Assembly: GCF_013363975.1 (NCBI RefSeq)
Contig: NZ_JABWGN010000010.1
Span: 248,001-312,000 of the forward strand
Length of the DNA stretch: 64,000 nucleotides
Direction of reading: 5' to 3'
Source of the DNA: Nonomuraea montanisoli
GTDB lineage: Bacteria; Actinomycetota; Actinomycetes; Streptosporangiales; Streptosporangiaceae
Shown: positions 44,232-53,000 of the stretch, in pieces
Position numbering within the stretch: the first letter of the stretch is position 1
How the letters are laid out: each line of letters opens with the position of its first letter
The notes under the pieces: generated by a model
Database searches by the model: none
What the model was told of the DNA's origin: nothing
Seen by the model: the letters and a program-made list of their open reading frames with translations, nothing else
Translations under genes and position numbers: made by a program

Positions 44232-45419
44232 GTGTTCCTCCGTATCGCCCTCGCGGCCTTCGTCATCGCCGCCGCCCACGCCACCCCGGCCCCCCGCGCC
44301 ACCCTGGCCGCGGCGTCCGGCGCCCGCCCCGCCGCACCGGCCGCCGGGGCCACGTGCGGCTCGCCGTACCTCGTCGACCAGGCGCTGCCGAACGGCGCGC
44401 GCTGGCGGATGTGCTGGGAGATGCGCACCATCGAGGGCCTGACGCTGAGCCACGTCGTCTACACCCCGAAGGGCGGCGACCCGCAGAACGTGCTGCGCAG
44501 CGCGGCGCTCGCGCAGATCCACGTGCCCTACGACAGCGGCGAGCCGCGCTACCACGACCTCGGCTCGCTCGGCGAGTCCGCCATCGCGCTGACCCCTGCC
44601 GACTGCCCCGGCGGCGAGCGGCGCGGCCCGTACGTGTGCGTCACCACCAGGGCACGCGGCCACGCCCACCTCAAGGACGGCTTCGGCGACGAGGAGGCCC
44701 GCAAGTCGCGGCAGGGCCAGGAGCTGGTGGTGCTGTCGGGCTACCAGGTCGGCTGGTACGCCTACGTCGCGGAGTGGGTGTTCGGCGACGACGGCTCCAT
44801 CACGCCGCGCCTCGGCGCCACGGGCTCGCTGGCGGGCACGGTGACCACGCCCGGCCACGGCTGGCCGATCGGCGTCGGGCGGCGGCACTTCGAGGAGTCG
44901 CACAGCCACAACGTCTTCTGGCGGCTCGACTTCGACGTCAACGGCGCCAACCGCGACGCCGTGGAGCAGTACGACTTCGCGGGCACCGGCACGAAGCGCC
45001 GGTTCATGGTCCGCACCCGGTTCGCCGCCGAGACCAAGGCGGTCAACCGGCGCATGCGCTGGTGGCGGGTGCTCGACCCCAGGGCGCTCAACGCCGACCG
45101 GCACCCGGTCTCCTGGGAGATCGACAACTCCGACAGCGCCGAGTACCGCGGCCCGGCCGACGAGGCGTTCACCCGGGCCGACCTGTACGTCACGCAGTAC
45201 CACGCGTGCGAGCGCCTGGCCACCCAGAACCCGCTGCCCCGCTGCCGCGACTCCGTCGACCGCTACGTGAACGGCGAGCGGCTGACCGATCCGGTGGTCT
45301 GGGTCAACGTGGACTTCCACCACGTGGCCCGCGACGAGGACGCCGACCCGATGCCGGTGCACTGGCAGGGCTTCCGCGTCCTCCCGCGCGACGTCACGGC
45401 GAAGAACCCCAGTCCGTGA
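44232..45419 (+). CDS. Secreted copper amine oxidase catalytic-domain protein with altered TPQ motif
   Basis: A 395-residue exported protein whose body aligns by motif with the catalytic domain of copper amine oxidases. The His-x-His copper pair is in SHSHNVFWRLD (His224, His226). The third copper histidine is in DFHHVARDEDADPMPV (His363 or 364), which matches the HxPRxEDWPxMP motif. The closing GFRVLPRDVTAKNP is also conserved. The precursor tyrosine of the topaquinone cofactor is kept (Tyr176), but its consensus Asn-Tyr-Asp/Glu has become Trp-Tyr-Ala, so activity or cofactor formation may differ. GTG 44232 starts one base after the upstream stop, with GGAG within that gene's end. A signal peptide is present (FLRIALAAFVIAAAHA). 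Confidence 0.8.
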   Translation: MFLRIALAAFVIAAAHATPAPRATLAAASGARPAAPAAGATCGSPYLVDQALPNGARWRMCWEMRTIEGLTLSHVVYTPKGGDPQNVLRSAALAQIHVPYDSGEPRYHDLGSLGESAIALTPADCPGGERRGPYVCVTTRARGHAHLKDGFGDEEARKSRQGQELVVLSGYQVGWYAYVAEWVFGDDGSITPRLGATGSLAGTVTTPGHGWPIGVGRRHFEESHSHNVFWRLDFDVNGANRDAVEQYDFAGTGTKRRFMVRTRFAAETKAVNRRMRWWRVLDPRALNADRHPVSWEIDNSDSAEYRGPADEAFTRADLYVTQYHACERLATQNPLPRCRDSVDRYVNGERLTDPVVWVNVDFHHVARDEDADPMPVHWQGFRVLPRDVTAKNPSP

Positions 45420-45536
45420 GGCCCCACCCGTGCCCTGACATACACCAGGTATTCCCAACTTTCGGTGATTGTCTCCGTGAAAGCGGGCAGTGGCTGGGTT
45501 GGACGGTCGTCGTAGGGCAGGGTTGGGAGCATGCCG

Positions 45537-47882
45537 ATGAGGACAGAGCTCGACCGCCTCGCGGGCGGTGCGCACCACGATCCCCATTCGATCCTGGGGG
45601 CGCACCCCGTCGCGGGCGGGGTGACGTTCCGCGCCCTGCGCCCGCTGGCCGAGCGGGTGCGGGTGGTGCTGGAGGACGGAACGGCTCACGAGCTGAAACA
45701 CCAGGCGCACGGGGTGTTCGAGGTGACGGTCCCGGGCCTGGACAAGGTGCCCGCGTACACCCTGAGCGTCCAGTACTCCGGCGGGGAGCCGCAGGAGGTG
45801 CGTGACCCGTACCGGCACTGGCCCACGCTCGGCGAGATCGACCTGCACCTCATCGGCGAGGGACGGCACGAGCGGCTGTGGGAGGCCCTCGGGGCGCGCG
45901 TCATGCGGCACCAGGACGTGGACGGCACGGCGTTCGCCGTCTGGGCGCCGAACGCGCGCGGCATCCGGGTCGTCGGCGACTTCAACCACTGGGACGGCAC
46001 CGCCTACCCGATGCGCTCCCTGGGCCGTTCCGGGGTGTGGGAGCTGTTCGTCCCCGGCCTGGGGGCGGGCGAGCGGTACAAGTACCAGATCCTCGGCGCC
46101 GACGGCGTGTGGCGCGACAAGGCCGACCCGATGGCCCGCCGCACCGAGGTGCCGCCGCAGACCGCCTCGGTGATCGACCATTCCGCCTACTCCTGGGACG
46201 ACGCCGAGTGGATGGCGCGGCGGCGCGAGCAGCAGTCGCAGCGCGGCCCGATGAGCGTCTACGAGGTGCACCTCGGCTCGTGGCGGCCCGGCCTGTCGTA
46301 CGTGGAGCTGGCCGACCAGCTCGTCGAGTACGTGCGGGACATGGGCTTCACGCACGTGGAGATGCTGCCGGTGGCCGAGCACCCGTTCGGCGGGTCGTGG
46401 GGCTACCAGGTGACCTCCTACTACGCGCCGACGGCGCGGTTCGGCAAGCCCGACGAGTTCCGCCACCTGGTGGACCGGCTGCACCAGGCCGGCATCGGCG
46501 TGCTGCTCGACTGGGTGCCCGCGCACTTCCCGATGGACGACTGGGCCCTGGCCCGCTTCGACGGCACCCCGCTGTACGAGCACGCCGACCCCAAGCGCGG
46601 CCTGCAGCCGGACTGGGGGACCTACGTCTTCGACTTCGGCCGCAGGGAGGTGCGCAACTTCCTGGTGGCCAACGCCCTGTACTGGCTGAAGGAGTTCCAC
46701 ATCGACGGGCTGCGGGTGGACGCCGTGGCCTCGATGCTGTACCTCGACTACTCGCGCCGCGAGGGCGAGTGGACGCCGAACATCTACGGCGGGCGCGAGA
46801 ACCTCGACGCCGTCGAGTTCCTCAAGGAGATGAACGCCGTCGTCTACCGGGACGAGCCGGGCATCTCCACCGTGGCCGAGGAGTCGACGGCCTGGCCGGG
46901 CGTCTCGCGGCCGGTGCACCTGGGCGGCCTCGGGTTCGGGTTCAAGTGGAACATGGGCTGGATGCACGACACGCTGGCCTACCTCCGGCACGAGCCGGTC
47001 TTCCGGCAGTACCACCACCATCAGATGACGTTCTCGCTGATCTACGCCTACTCCGAGAACTACGTGCTGCCGCTGTCGCACGACGAGGTCGTCCACGGCA
47101 AGGGCTCGCTCCTGGGCAAGATGCCGGGCGACGAGTGGCAGCGTTTCGCCCAGCTCAGGGCCCTGCTGGCGTACATGTGGGCGCACCCGGGCAAGCAGCT
47201 GCTGTTCATGGGCGGCGAGTTCGGCCAGGGCTCGGAGTGGTCGGAGGAGCGCGGGCTCGACTGGTGGGTGCTGGAGTTCGACGGGCACAAGGGCGTGCAG
47301 CGGCTGGTCCGCGACCTGAACGCGCTCTACCGTGACACGCCGGCGCTGTGGGAGCTGGACACGGACCCGTCGGGGTTCCGGTGGATCGACGCCGACGACG
47401 CCCCGGGCAACACGTTCTCGTTCGTCCGCTTCGCGGAGGACGGGTCCGCGGTGGCGTGCGTGGCCAACTTCAGCGGCTCGCCGCACGAGGACTACCGGCT
47501 CGGCCTGCCGTACGGCGGGCAGTGGACCGAGGCGCTCAACACGGACGCCTACGACTACTGGGGCAGCGGGGTCGGCAACCTGGGCACGGTGGAGGCGACC
47601 GAGGAGTCGTGGCACGGGCTGCCGTACTCGGCCCGGCTGCGGGTGCCGCCGCTGGGCGCGTTGTGGCTGCGCAGGGAGGCGCCGGAGGTCGAGGAGCCGT
47701 CACTGACCGGCGAGACGGCCACGACGACCGGGGAGAACGCGACGGCCCGGGCGGTGACCGGGGAGGGCGCCGCCCCGCGGGCGGTGGCCGGGGAGGACGC
47801 GGCGGTCCCGGCGGTGGCCGGGGAGCCGACGGTGGCCGGGGAGCCGGCGCCGCTGCTCGCCGAGGAGCCGCCCGCGTCCTGA
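45537..47882 (+). CDS. glgB: 1,4-alpha-glucan branching enzyme GlgB
   Basis: Introduces alpha-1,6 branches into the glucan made by GlgE. About 781 residues: an N-terminal carbohydrate-binding module (DPHSILGAHP), a CBM48-like domain (FAVWAPNARGIRVVGDFNHWDG), then a GH13 barrel with nucleophile Asp395 (GLRVDAVASMLYLDY), acid/base Glu448 (VAEESTAWPGV) and LSHDEVVHGKGSL. The last 60 residues (about 722-781) are a Gly/Glu/Ala/Thr/Pro repeat tail (VAGEPTVAGEP) not usual for GlgB. GGGAG lies seven bases before ATG 45537, which is preferred over ATG 45531. It is separated from glgE-treS-mak by 6.6 kb of unrelated genes. Confidence 0.96.
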   Translation: MRTELDRLAGGAHHDPHSILGAHPVAGGVTFRALRPLAERVRVVLEDGTAHELKHQAHGVFEVTVPGLDKVPAYTLSVQYSGGEPQEVRDPYRHWPTLGEIDLHLIGEGRHERLWEALGARVMRHQDVDGTAFAVWAPNARGIRVVGDFNHWDGTAYPMRSLGRSGVWELFVPGLGAGERYKYQILGADGVWRDKADPMARRTEVPPQTASVIDHSAYSWDDAEWMARRREQQSQRGPMSVYEVHLGSWRPGLSYVELADQLVEYVRDMGFTHVEMLPVAEHPFGGSWGYQVTSYYAPTARFGKPDEFRHLVDRLHQAGIGVLLDWVPAHFPMDDWALARFDGTPLYEHADPKRGLQPDWGTYVFDFGRREVRNFLVANALYWLKEFHIDGLRVDAVASMLYLDYSRREGEWTPNIYGGRENLDAVEFLKEMNAVVYRDEPGISTVAEESTAWPGVSRPVHLGGLGFGFKWNMGWMHDTLAYLRHEPVFRQYHHHQMTFSLIYAYSENYVLPLSHDEVVHGKGSLLGKMPGDEWQRFAQLRALLAYMWAHPGKQLLFMGGEFGQGSEWSEERGLDWWVLEFDGHKGVQRLVRDLNALYRDTPALWELDTDPSGFRWIDADDAPGNTFSFVRFAEDGSAVACVANFSGSPHEDYRLGLPYGGQWTEALNTDAYDYWGSGVGNLGTVEATEESWHGLPYSARLRVPPLGALWLRREAPEVEEPSLTGETATTTGENATARAVTGEGAAPRAVAGEDAAVPAVAGEPTVAGEPAPLLAEEPPAS

Positions 47883-48012
47883 GGCGTCACAGGGCAGGGG
47901 GGCCGGACGTCACTGAGAGGTCGCCCGGAGTTCGCTGAGAAACCCCGCGCGTCTCTGGGCTTGCCGGATAAATCACCTTAAACTCCGAGATCATCCCCCT
48001 CTCGGAGGACGC

Positions 48013-49929
48013 GTGCGACTTCGCCCCCTGGTCACCTGGGTGACCACGTTCGCCCTGCTCACGGCGACCCCCGTCATCCCGGCTCACGCCGACGACCCGG
48101 CCCCGTCCTCCGAGACGTCCGCGCAGCCCACTCCTCCGGAGGAGAAGCTGGAGGACGGCCTCGCGCTCGACCGGGGCCCGGTGCGGGCGATCGTCGAGCT
48201 GACCGACCCGGCCCAGCGCGAGCCGATCGCCGCCAAGGCGGCCGAGGAGAGCGTGGACGTGGTGCTGCGCTCGCGGACGCAGCCGTTCATGGTCGTGGAG
48301 GGCACGGCCGAGGAGCTGGCCGCGCTGGCGGAGGACCCGCGCGTGAGCTCCGTCCACCGCGACCGCGCCTATCCCCCGGCCGAGGTGTCCAACCTCCAGC
48401 TCATCGGCGCCGACCAGGCGCACGCGCAGGGGTTCAAGGGCAGCGGACAGGCGGTGGCCGTCCTGGACACCGGCATCGACCTGGACCACCCGTCGTTCGG
48501 CGGCCGGGTCGTGGAGGAGGCGTGCTTCTCCGCCGTGGAGGACGGCGTCACGTCGCTCTGCCCGAACGGGCAGACCAGCATGATCGGGCCCGGCGCGGCG
48601 AACGCCGTCACCGACAGGTGCCTGGCCGGCGGGGTGAACCTGTGCGAGCACGGCACCCACGTCGCCGGCATCGCCGCGGGCGCCGAAGGGGTCGCCCCCG
48701 AGGCGAAGATCGTGGCCATCCAGGTGTTCAGCCGGGTGGACGACGAGAACGTGTGCGGCGAGCCGTCCTGCCTGCTGGCCTACGAGTCGTCGCTGCGGCT
48801 GGCCATGGAGCACGTGGCCGAGCTGTCCACGCCCGTCGCCGCGGTGAACCTCAGCCTCGGCGGCATGCTCTTCGACACCTCCTGCGACACCAGCGAGGAG
48901 GGCCAGGTCTTCAAGCCGCTGGTGGACGCGCTGCTGGCCAGGAACATCGCGACCGTGGTCGCGGCCGGCAACGAGTACTACGACGGCGTCTCCTTCCCGG
49001 CGTGCGTCTCCTCGGCCGTGGCCGTCGGCGCCAACGACGGGAACGACGCCATCGCCGACTTCTCCAACCGGGGCGAACTGGTCGACCTGTTCGCGCCCGG
49101 GGTGGACATCGAGTCGTCGGTGCCGGACAACCAGAAGGCCGTGCACAGCGGCACCTCCATGGCCTCGCCGCACGTGGCGGGCGCGCTGGCGCTGCTGAAG
49201 GCCAAGTCGCCGGACACGCCGATGACCGAGCTGATCGCCAAGCTCACCTCGACCGGCAGGCCGTACGCGTACCGTGCGAACGACAAGGACGTGGTCACGC
49301 CGCGCCTCGACGTGCTGGCGGCGCTGGGCGGCGCGAGCCCGCAGCCCACGGTCAGCCAGACGCCGGCCCCGGCCCCGACGGGCGGCGACCCCGCGCCCGA
49401 CCCCGCGCCGGACCCCACCGACGGCAGCGGCCCGACGCCCGAGCCCGACCCGGTGGACGACACCCCCGATCCCACGCCCACGCCGACGTCCACCCCGGTC
49501 CCGCTGCCCACGGTCACGGTCACGGTGACGATCACCCCCACCCCGACCGCCGCCTCCACCCCGCCCCCGGTCTGCACGCGCGGCAAGACCGCCAAGCGGC
49601 TGACGGCCAAGCAGTGGGCCATGGAGATCCACCGCTCCAGCGGCACGATCCCCGACGCGACGCTCACCTGCTACCTGAAGCTGGCGCAGAAGGGCAGCAA
49701 GGTGTTCCCCGAGCTCACCAAGGCGTCGTCACTGGGCTCCGCGTACCGGGTGCTGAAGGCGTCGAAGACGGCGCGGCAGCGGCTGGACGCCGCGCTGCTG
49801 GCCGGCTGGCTGACCTGGGCCCACGGGACGAACGGCACGGCCAGGCTGGCGAGCGCGGAGAAGGTGCGGCTGAGCGCCAAGGCCAAGGCCGCCTCCCTGA
49901 AGAAGGCGGCCTCGGCCCTGGGCACATAG
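48013..49929 (+). CDS. Secreted subtilisin-like serine protease (S8)
   Basis: A 638-residue exported protease. The signal peptide (MRLRPLVTWVTTFALLTATPVIPAHA) is followed by an I9-type propeptide (about 45-120) and the catalytic domain with Asp152 (VLDTGID), His213 (EHGTHVAG), the oxyanion Asn in VAAGNE, and Ser382 (GTSMASPH). Several cysteines suggest disulfides. A Pro/Thr-rich linker (about 440-515, with TPTPT and TVTVTVTITPTPT) leads to a basic C-terminal domain of about 110 residues with no family I recognise. GTG 48013 has GGAGG five bases upstream. It precedes the N-glycan locus but is convergent with it. Protein digestion would expose glycans, but co-regulation is not shown. Confidence 0.94.
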   Translation: MRLRPLVTWVTTFALLTATPVIPAHADDPAPSSETSAQPTPPEEKLEDGLALDRGPVRAIVELTDPAQREPIAAKAAEESVDVVLRSRTQPFMVVEGTAEELAALAEDPRVSSVHRDRAYPPAEVSNLQLIGADQAHAQGFKGSGQAVAVLDTGIDLDHPSFGGRVVEEACFSAVEDGVTSLCPNGQTSMIGPGAANAVTDRCLAGGVNLCEHGTHVAGIAAGAEGVAPEAKIVAIQVFSRVDDENVCGEPSCLLAYESSLRLAMEHVAELSTPVAAVNLSLGGMLFDTSCDTSEEGQVFKPLVDALLARNIATVVAAGNEYYDGVSFPACVSSAVAVGANDGNDAIADFSNRGELVDLFAPGVDIESSVPDNQKAVHSGTSMASPHVAGALALLKAKSPDTPMTELIAKLTSTGRPYAYRANDKDVVTPRLDVLAALGGASPQPTVSQTPAPAPTGGDPAPDPAPDPTDGSGPTPEPDPVDDTPDPTPTPTSTPVPLPTVTVTVTITPTPTAASTPPPVCTRGKTAKRLTAKQWAMEIHRSSGTIPDATLTCYLKLAQKGSKVFPELTKASSLGSAYRVLKASKTARQRLDAALLAGWLTWAHGTNGTARLASAEKVRLSAKAKAASLKKAASALGT

Positions 49930-49946
49930 CCCGGGCGAGGAGCGGA

Positions 49947-52900
49947 TCAGCGGCGCAGGCGCAGCGTCACTAGCTCGAACGGACGCAGGCTCAGCGCGAC
50001 CGTGCCGTCCTCGCGCCACGTGACGCCGCCCTCGCGCGCGGCCTCGGCCAGAGGCCGTTCGAGCAGGTCGGTCACCGTGACCCCGCCGACCGGGAAGCCC
50101 GCGGTCAGGGTGGCCACGGCCCGGCCGCCGTGGGCCTCGTGGAAGCGGACGACCACGTCGCCGCTCTCGTCGTCGGCCAGCTTGACGGCCGTCACGACCA
50201 CGGCGTCGTTGTCGAGCGTGACCAGCGGGGCCACCTCCGCGTCGCCGGGCAGGTGGCGCGCGGGCAGGTTGACGACGTACCCCTCGCGGACGGCGTCGCC
50301 GACCGTCGCCCCCGGCACGAGCGCGTGCCGGAACCGGTGCACGCCCTGGTCGGTCTCCGGGTCGGGGAAGCGCGGCGCGCGCAGCAGGGAGGCGCGGACC
50401 GTGGTGGTGGTGCCCCCGTCGAGGTCGCGGACCGTCCGCGTCACGTCGTGGCCGTAGGTGGAGTCGTTGACCAGGGCGATGCCCCAGCCCGGCTCCTCCA
50501 GGTGCACGAAGCGGTGGTTGCACGCCTCGAACTTGGCGGCCTCCCAGCTCGTGTTGGTGTGCGTGGCGCGGTAGGCGTGGCCGTACTGGGTCTCGGAGGC
50601 GTACCGCTCGGCGCGGACGTCCAGCGGGAAGGCCAGCTTGAGGAACTTCTCCGTCTCGTGCCAGTCGACCTCGGTGTCGATGTCGAGCCGCTTGGCGCCC
50701 GGCCGCAGGCCGAGCACCTGGGTCACCTTCGAGCGGCCGAAGGAGCGGGTCACCCGGACCGTACCGGGCTCCTCCCCCGGCGCCACCTCCTCGGCCTCCA
50801 CCAGGTCGGTGCCGGTGTTGCGGTAGAACGCGTCCACGTCCCAGGCGTCCCACATGTTGGGGAAGTCGGGGTGGAGCTGGAGCAGGTTGGCCGTCTGGCC
50901 GGGGGCGACGGCCTCGCGTCCGGCCGCGAGGTCGTGGACGGACACCACCAGGCCGCGGCCGTCCACCTCGACCCGCAGCAGGCCGTTGTCCAGGACGTGG
51001 CCGCCGCCCTCGCGCGGGCCGACGGTCGTGCCGCCGGCCGTGACGGGGGCCTGGGCGCCGCCCGCGGGGACGCCGTCCCGTGTGTGCGGCGTGGAGTTGA
51101 ACAGCAGCGTCCCGGCGCCGGCGTCACCGGCGAGGGCCCGCTGGGCGGCGTCGATGATCGCGTTCAGCTCCTCGGCGACGGCCGCGTACGTCTTCTCGGC
51201 CTCCCGGTGCACCCAGGCGATCGACGAGCCCGGCAGGATGTCGTGGAACTGGTGCAGCAGCACGGTCTTCCACAGCCGGTCGAGCCGCTCGTACGGGTAG
51301 GGATGGCCGGCCCGTACGGCGGCGGTCGCCGACCACAGCTCGGCCTCGCGCAGCAGGTGCTCGCTGCGCCGGTTGCCCTGCTTGGTCCTGGCCTGGCTGG
51401 TGAGCGTGGCGCGGTGCAGCTCCAGGTACAGCTCGCCCACCCAGACGGCCGGGCGCGGGTGCTCGGCCTCGGCCTTGGTGAAGAACTCGGCGGGCGTCTC
51501 CCAGGTGACGACGGCCGAGCCCTCCAGGTCGCGCATCCTGGCCGCCTTGGCGACCATCTCGCGGGTGGCGCCGCCGCCCCCGTCGCCCCAGCCGGTGGGG
51601 GCCAGGGAGTGCCGCGCCAGGTCCTTGTCCTTGAAGTTGCGGGCCGCGTGGGCGATCTCGCTGCCCTTCATGGAGCAGTTGTAGGTGTCGACCGGCGGGA
51701 AGTGGGTGAAGATCCGGGTGCCGTCGATGCCCTCCCACAGGAACGTGTGGTGCGGGAACGTGTTGGTCTGGCTCCACGAGATCTTCTGGGTGAGCAGCCA
51801 TCGGGAGCCGGCGGCCTTGATGATCTGCGGCAGGCCGGCGGCGAAGCCGAACGTGTCGGGCAGCCACACCTCGTCGTTCTCGATGCCGAACTCGTCGAGG
51901 AAGAACCTCTTGCCGTGGACGAACTGCCGGGCCATCGCCTCCGAGCCGGGCATGTTGGTGTCGGACTCCACCCACATGCCGCCCGCCGGGACGAACCGTC
52001 CGGACGCCACCGCCTTGACGACCTTGGCCCACACCTCGGGCCGGTGCTCCTTCACCCACGCCCACTGCTGGGCCTGCGACATCGCGAAGACGAACGAGGG
52101 CTCGCTCTCCAGCAGCGCGGTCATGTTGGAGGTGGTGCGGGCCACCTTGCGGACCGTCTCGCGCAGCGGCCACAGCCAGGCCGAGTCGATGTGCGCGTGG
52201 CCGACGGCGCTGACGCGGTGCGCCGACGGCGCGGCGGGCGTGGCCAGCACGCCGGCCAGGCACTCCCGGGCGGCGGCCGCGGTGCCGTTGACGTCCTGGA
52301 GGTCCACCGCGTCGAGCGCGCGCTCGATCGCCCGCATGATCTCCCAGCGGCGGGCTCCCTCGACGGGCAGCTCCGCCATCAGCTCGCCGAGCACCTCCAG
52401 GTCCATGACGAGCTGCCACACGGTCTCGTCGAAGACGGCCAGGTCCATCCGGGCCAGCGTGTACTGCGGCTGCGTCCCCGCGGTCTCCTTGTCGCCGAGC
52501 GGTGTCGGCAGGAACGGGTGGTAGTCGAGGATGACCGGGTTGGAGGCGGCCTCGATGTGCAGCCGCACCTCCTCGCCGCCCTCGACGGGCGCGCCGATCC
52601 GGACCCAGTCGTTGAGCGGGTGCAGGCCCTTCACCGGCGTGCCGTCGGGGCGGTAGACCAGGCCCTCGCACTGGAAGCCGGGCATGTTCCGGTCGAAGCC
52701 GAGGTCGAGGATCGCCTCCACGGTACGGCCCGCCCACTCCGGCGGCACCGTGCCCGTGACGGTGAACCAGCTCGTCCCCCACGGGGCGCCCCAGCGGTCG
52801 CCGGCCGCGATCGGCTCGGGCGTGGCCGACAGGCCCTCCGCGACGGGCACCGGCTCGCCGGGGGCGTGCCAGACGGCCACGTCGAGGGGCACGGACTCCG

Positions 52901-52976
52901 GGTGGACGGCCGGCCGGATGCGCTCGTCGAGGACCCGCTTCAACCGGCCTTCGACAAGCTTGCGGTCGTCATGCAT
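49947..52976 (-). CDS. GH38 alpha-mannosidase
   Basis: A 1009-residue cytoplasmic exo-alpha-mannosidase (no signal peptide). An N-terminal beta domain precedes the GH38 catalytic region with the zinc motif GHAHIDSAWLWP (His260, Asp264), the likely nucleophile Asp339 in WVESDTNMPGSE, LPDTFGFAAGLPQI, and HQFHDILPGSSI near 590. C-terminal beta-sandwich domains complete the enzyme. ATG 52976 has AGGAG six bases upstream. It is the last gene of the leftward operon (binding protein, two permeases, mannosidase; 24-base gap), so it should trim imported mannose-containing oligosaccharides. Confidence 0.95.
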   Translation of the reverse strand: MHDDRKLVEGRLKRVLDERIRPAVHPESVPLDVAVWHAPGEPVPVAEGLSATPEPIAAGDRWGAPWGTSWFTVTGTVPPEWAGRTVEAILDLGFDRNMPGFQCEGLVYRPDGTPVKGLHPLNDWVRIGAPVEGGEEVRLHIEAASNPVILDYHPFLPTPLGDKETAGTQPQYTLARMDLAVFDETVWQLVMDLEVLGELMAELPVEGARRWEIMRAIERALDAVDLQDVNGTAAAARECLAGVLATPAAPSAHRVSAVGHAHIDSAWLWPLRETVRKVARTTSNMTALLESEPSFVFAMSQAQQWAWVKEHRPEVWAKVVKAVASGRFVPAGGMWVESDTNMPGSEAMARQFVHGKRFFLDEFGIENDEVWLPDTFGFAAGLPQIIKAAGSRWLLTQKISWSQTNTFPHHTFLWEGIDGTRIFTHFPPVDTYNCSMKGSEIAHAARNFKDKDLARHSLAPTGWGDGGGGATREMVAKAARMRDLEGSAVVTWETPAEFFTKAEAEHPRPAVWVGELYLELHRATLTSQARTKQGNRRSEHLLREAELWSATAAVRAGHPYPYERLDRLWKTVLLHQFHDILPGSSIAWVHREAEKTYAAVAEELNAIIDAAQRALAGDAGAGTLLFNSTPHTRDGVPAGGAQAPVTAGGTTVGPREGGGHVLDNGLLRVEVDGRGLVVSVHDLAAGREAVAPGQTANLLQLHPDFPNMWDAWDVDAFYRNTGTDLVEAEEVAPGEEPGTVRVTRSFGRSKVTQVLGLRPGAKRLDIDTEVDWHETEKFLKLAFPLDVRAERYASETQYGHAYRATHTNTSWEAAKFEACNHRFVHLEEPGWGIALVNDSTYGHDVTRTVRDLDGGTTTTVRASLLRAPRFPDPETDQGVHRFRHALVPGATVGDAVREGYVVNLPARHLPGDAEVAPLVTLDNDAVVVTAVKLADDESGDVVVRFHEAHGGRAVATLTAGFPVGGVTVTDLLERPLAEAAREGGVTWREDGTVALSLRPFELVTLRLRR

Positions 52977-53000
52977 CTGAACTCCTGATTGCCTGGATGG

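Noticed and set aside
43562..45419. The two-gene copper amine oxidase as a frameshifted pseudogene
   Set aside because: The downstream part has its own signal peptide, a GTG start with a nearby GGAG and intact copper ligands. A fresh frameshift would not create an export signal at the junction.
44133..47615. An 1160-codon leftward open frame over the copper amine oxidase and glgB genes
   Set aside because: It runs antisense through two clearly conserved genes, and its composition (Val, His, Arg, Leu) is that of a shadow frame.
50130..52988. A 952-codon rightward open frame opposite the GH38 gene
   Set aside because: The GH38 motifs prove the other strand; this frame has no recognisable domain.
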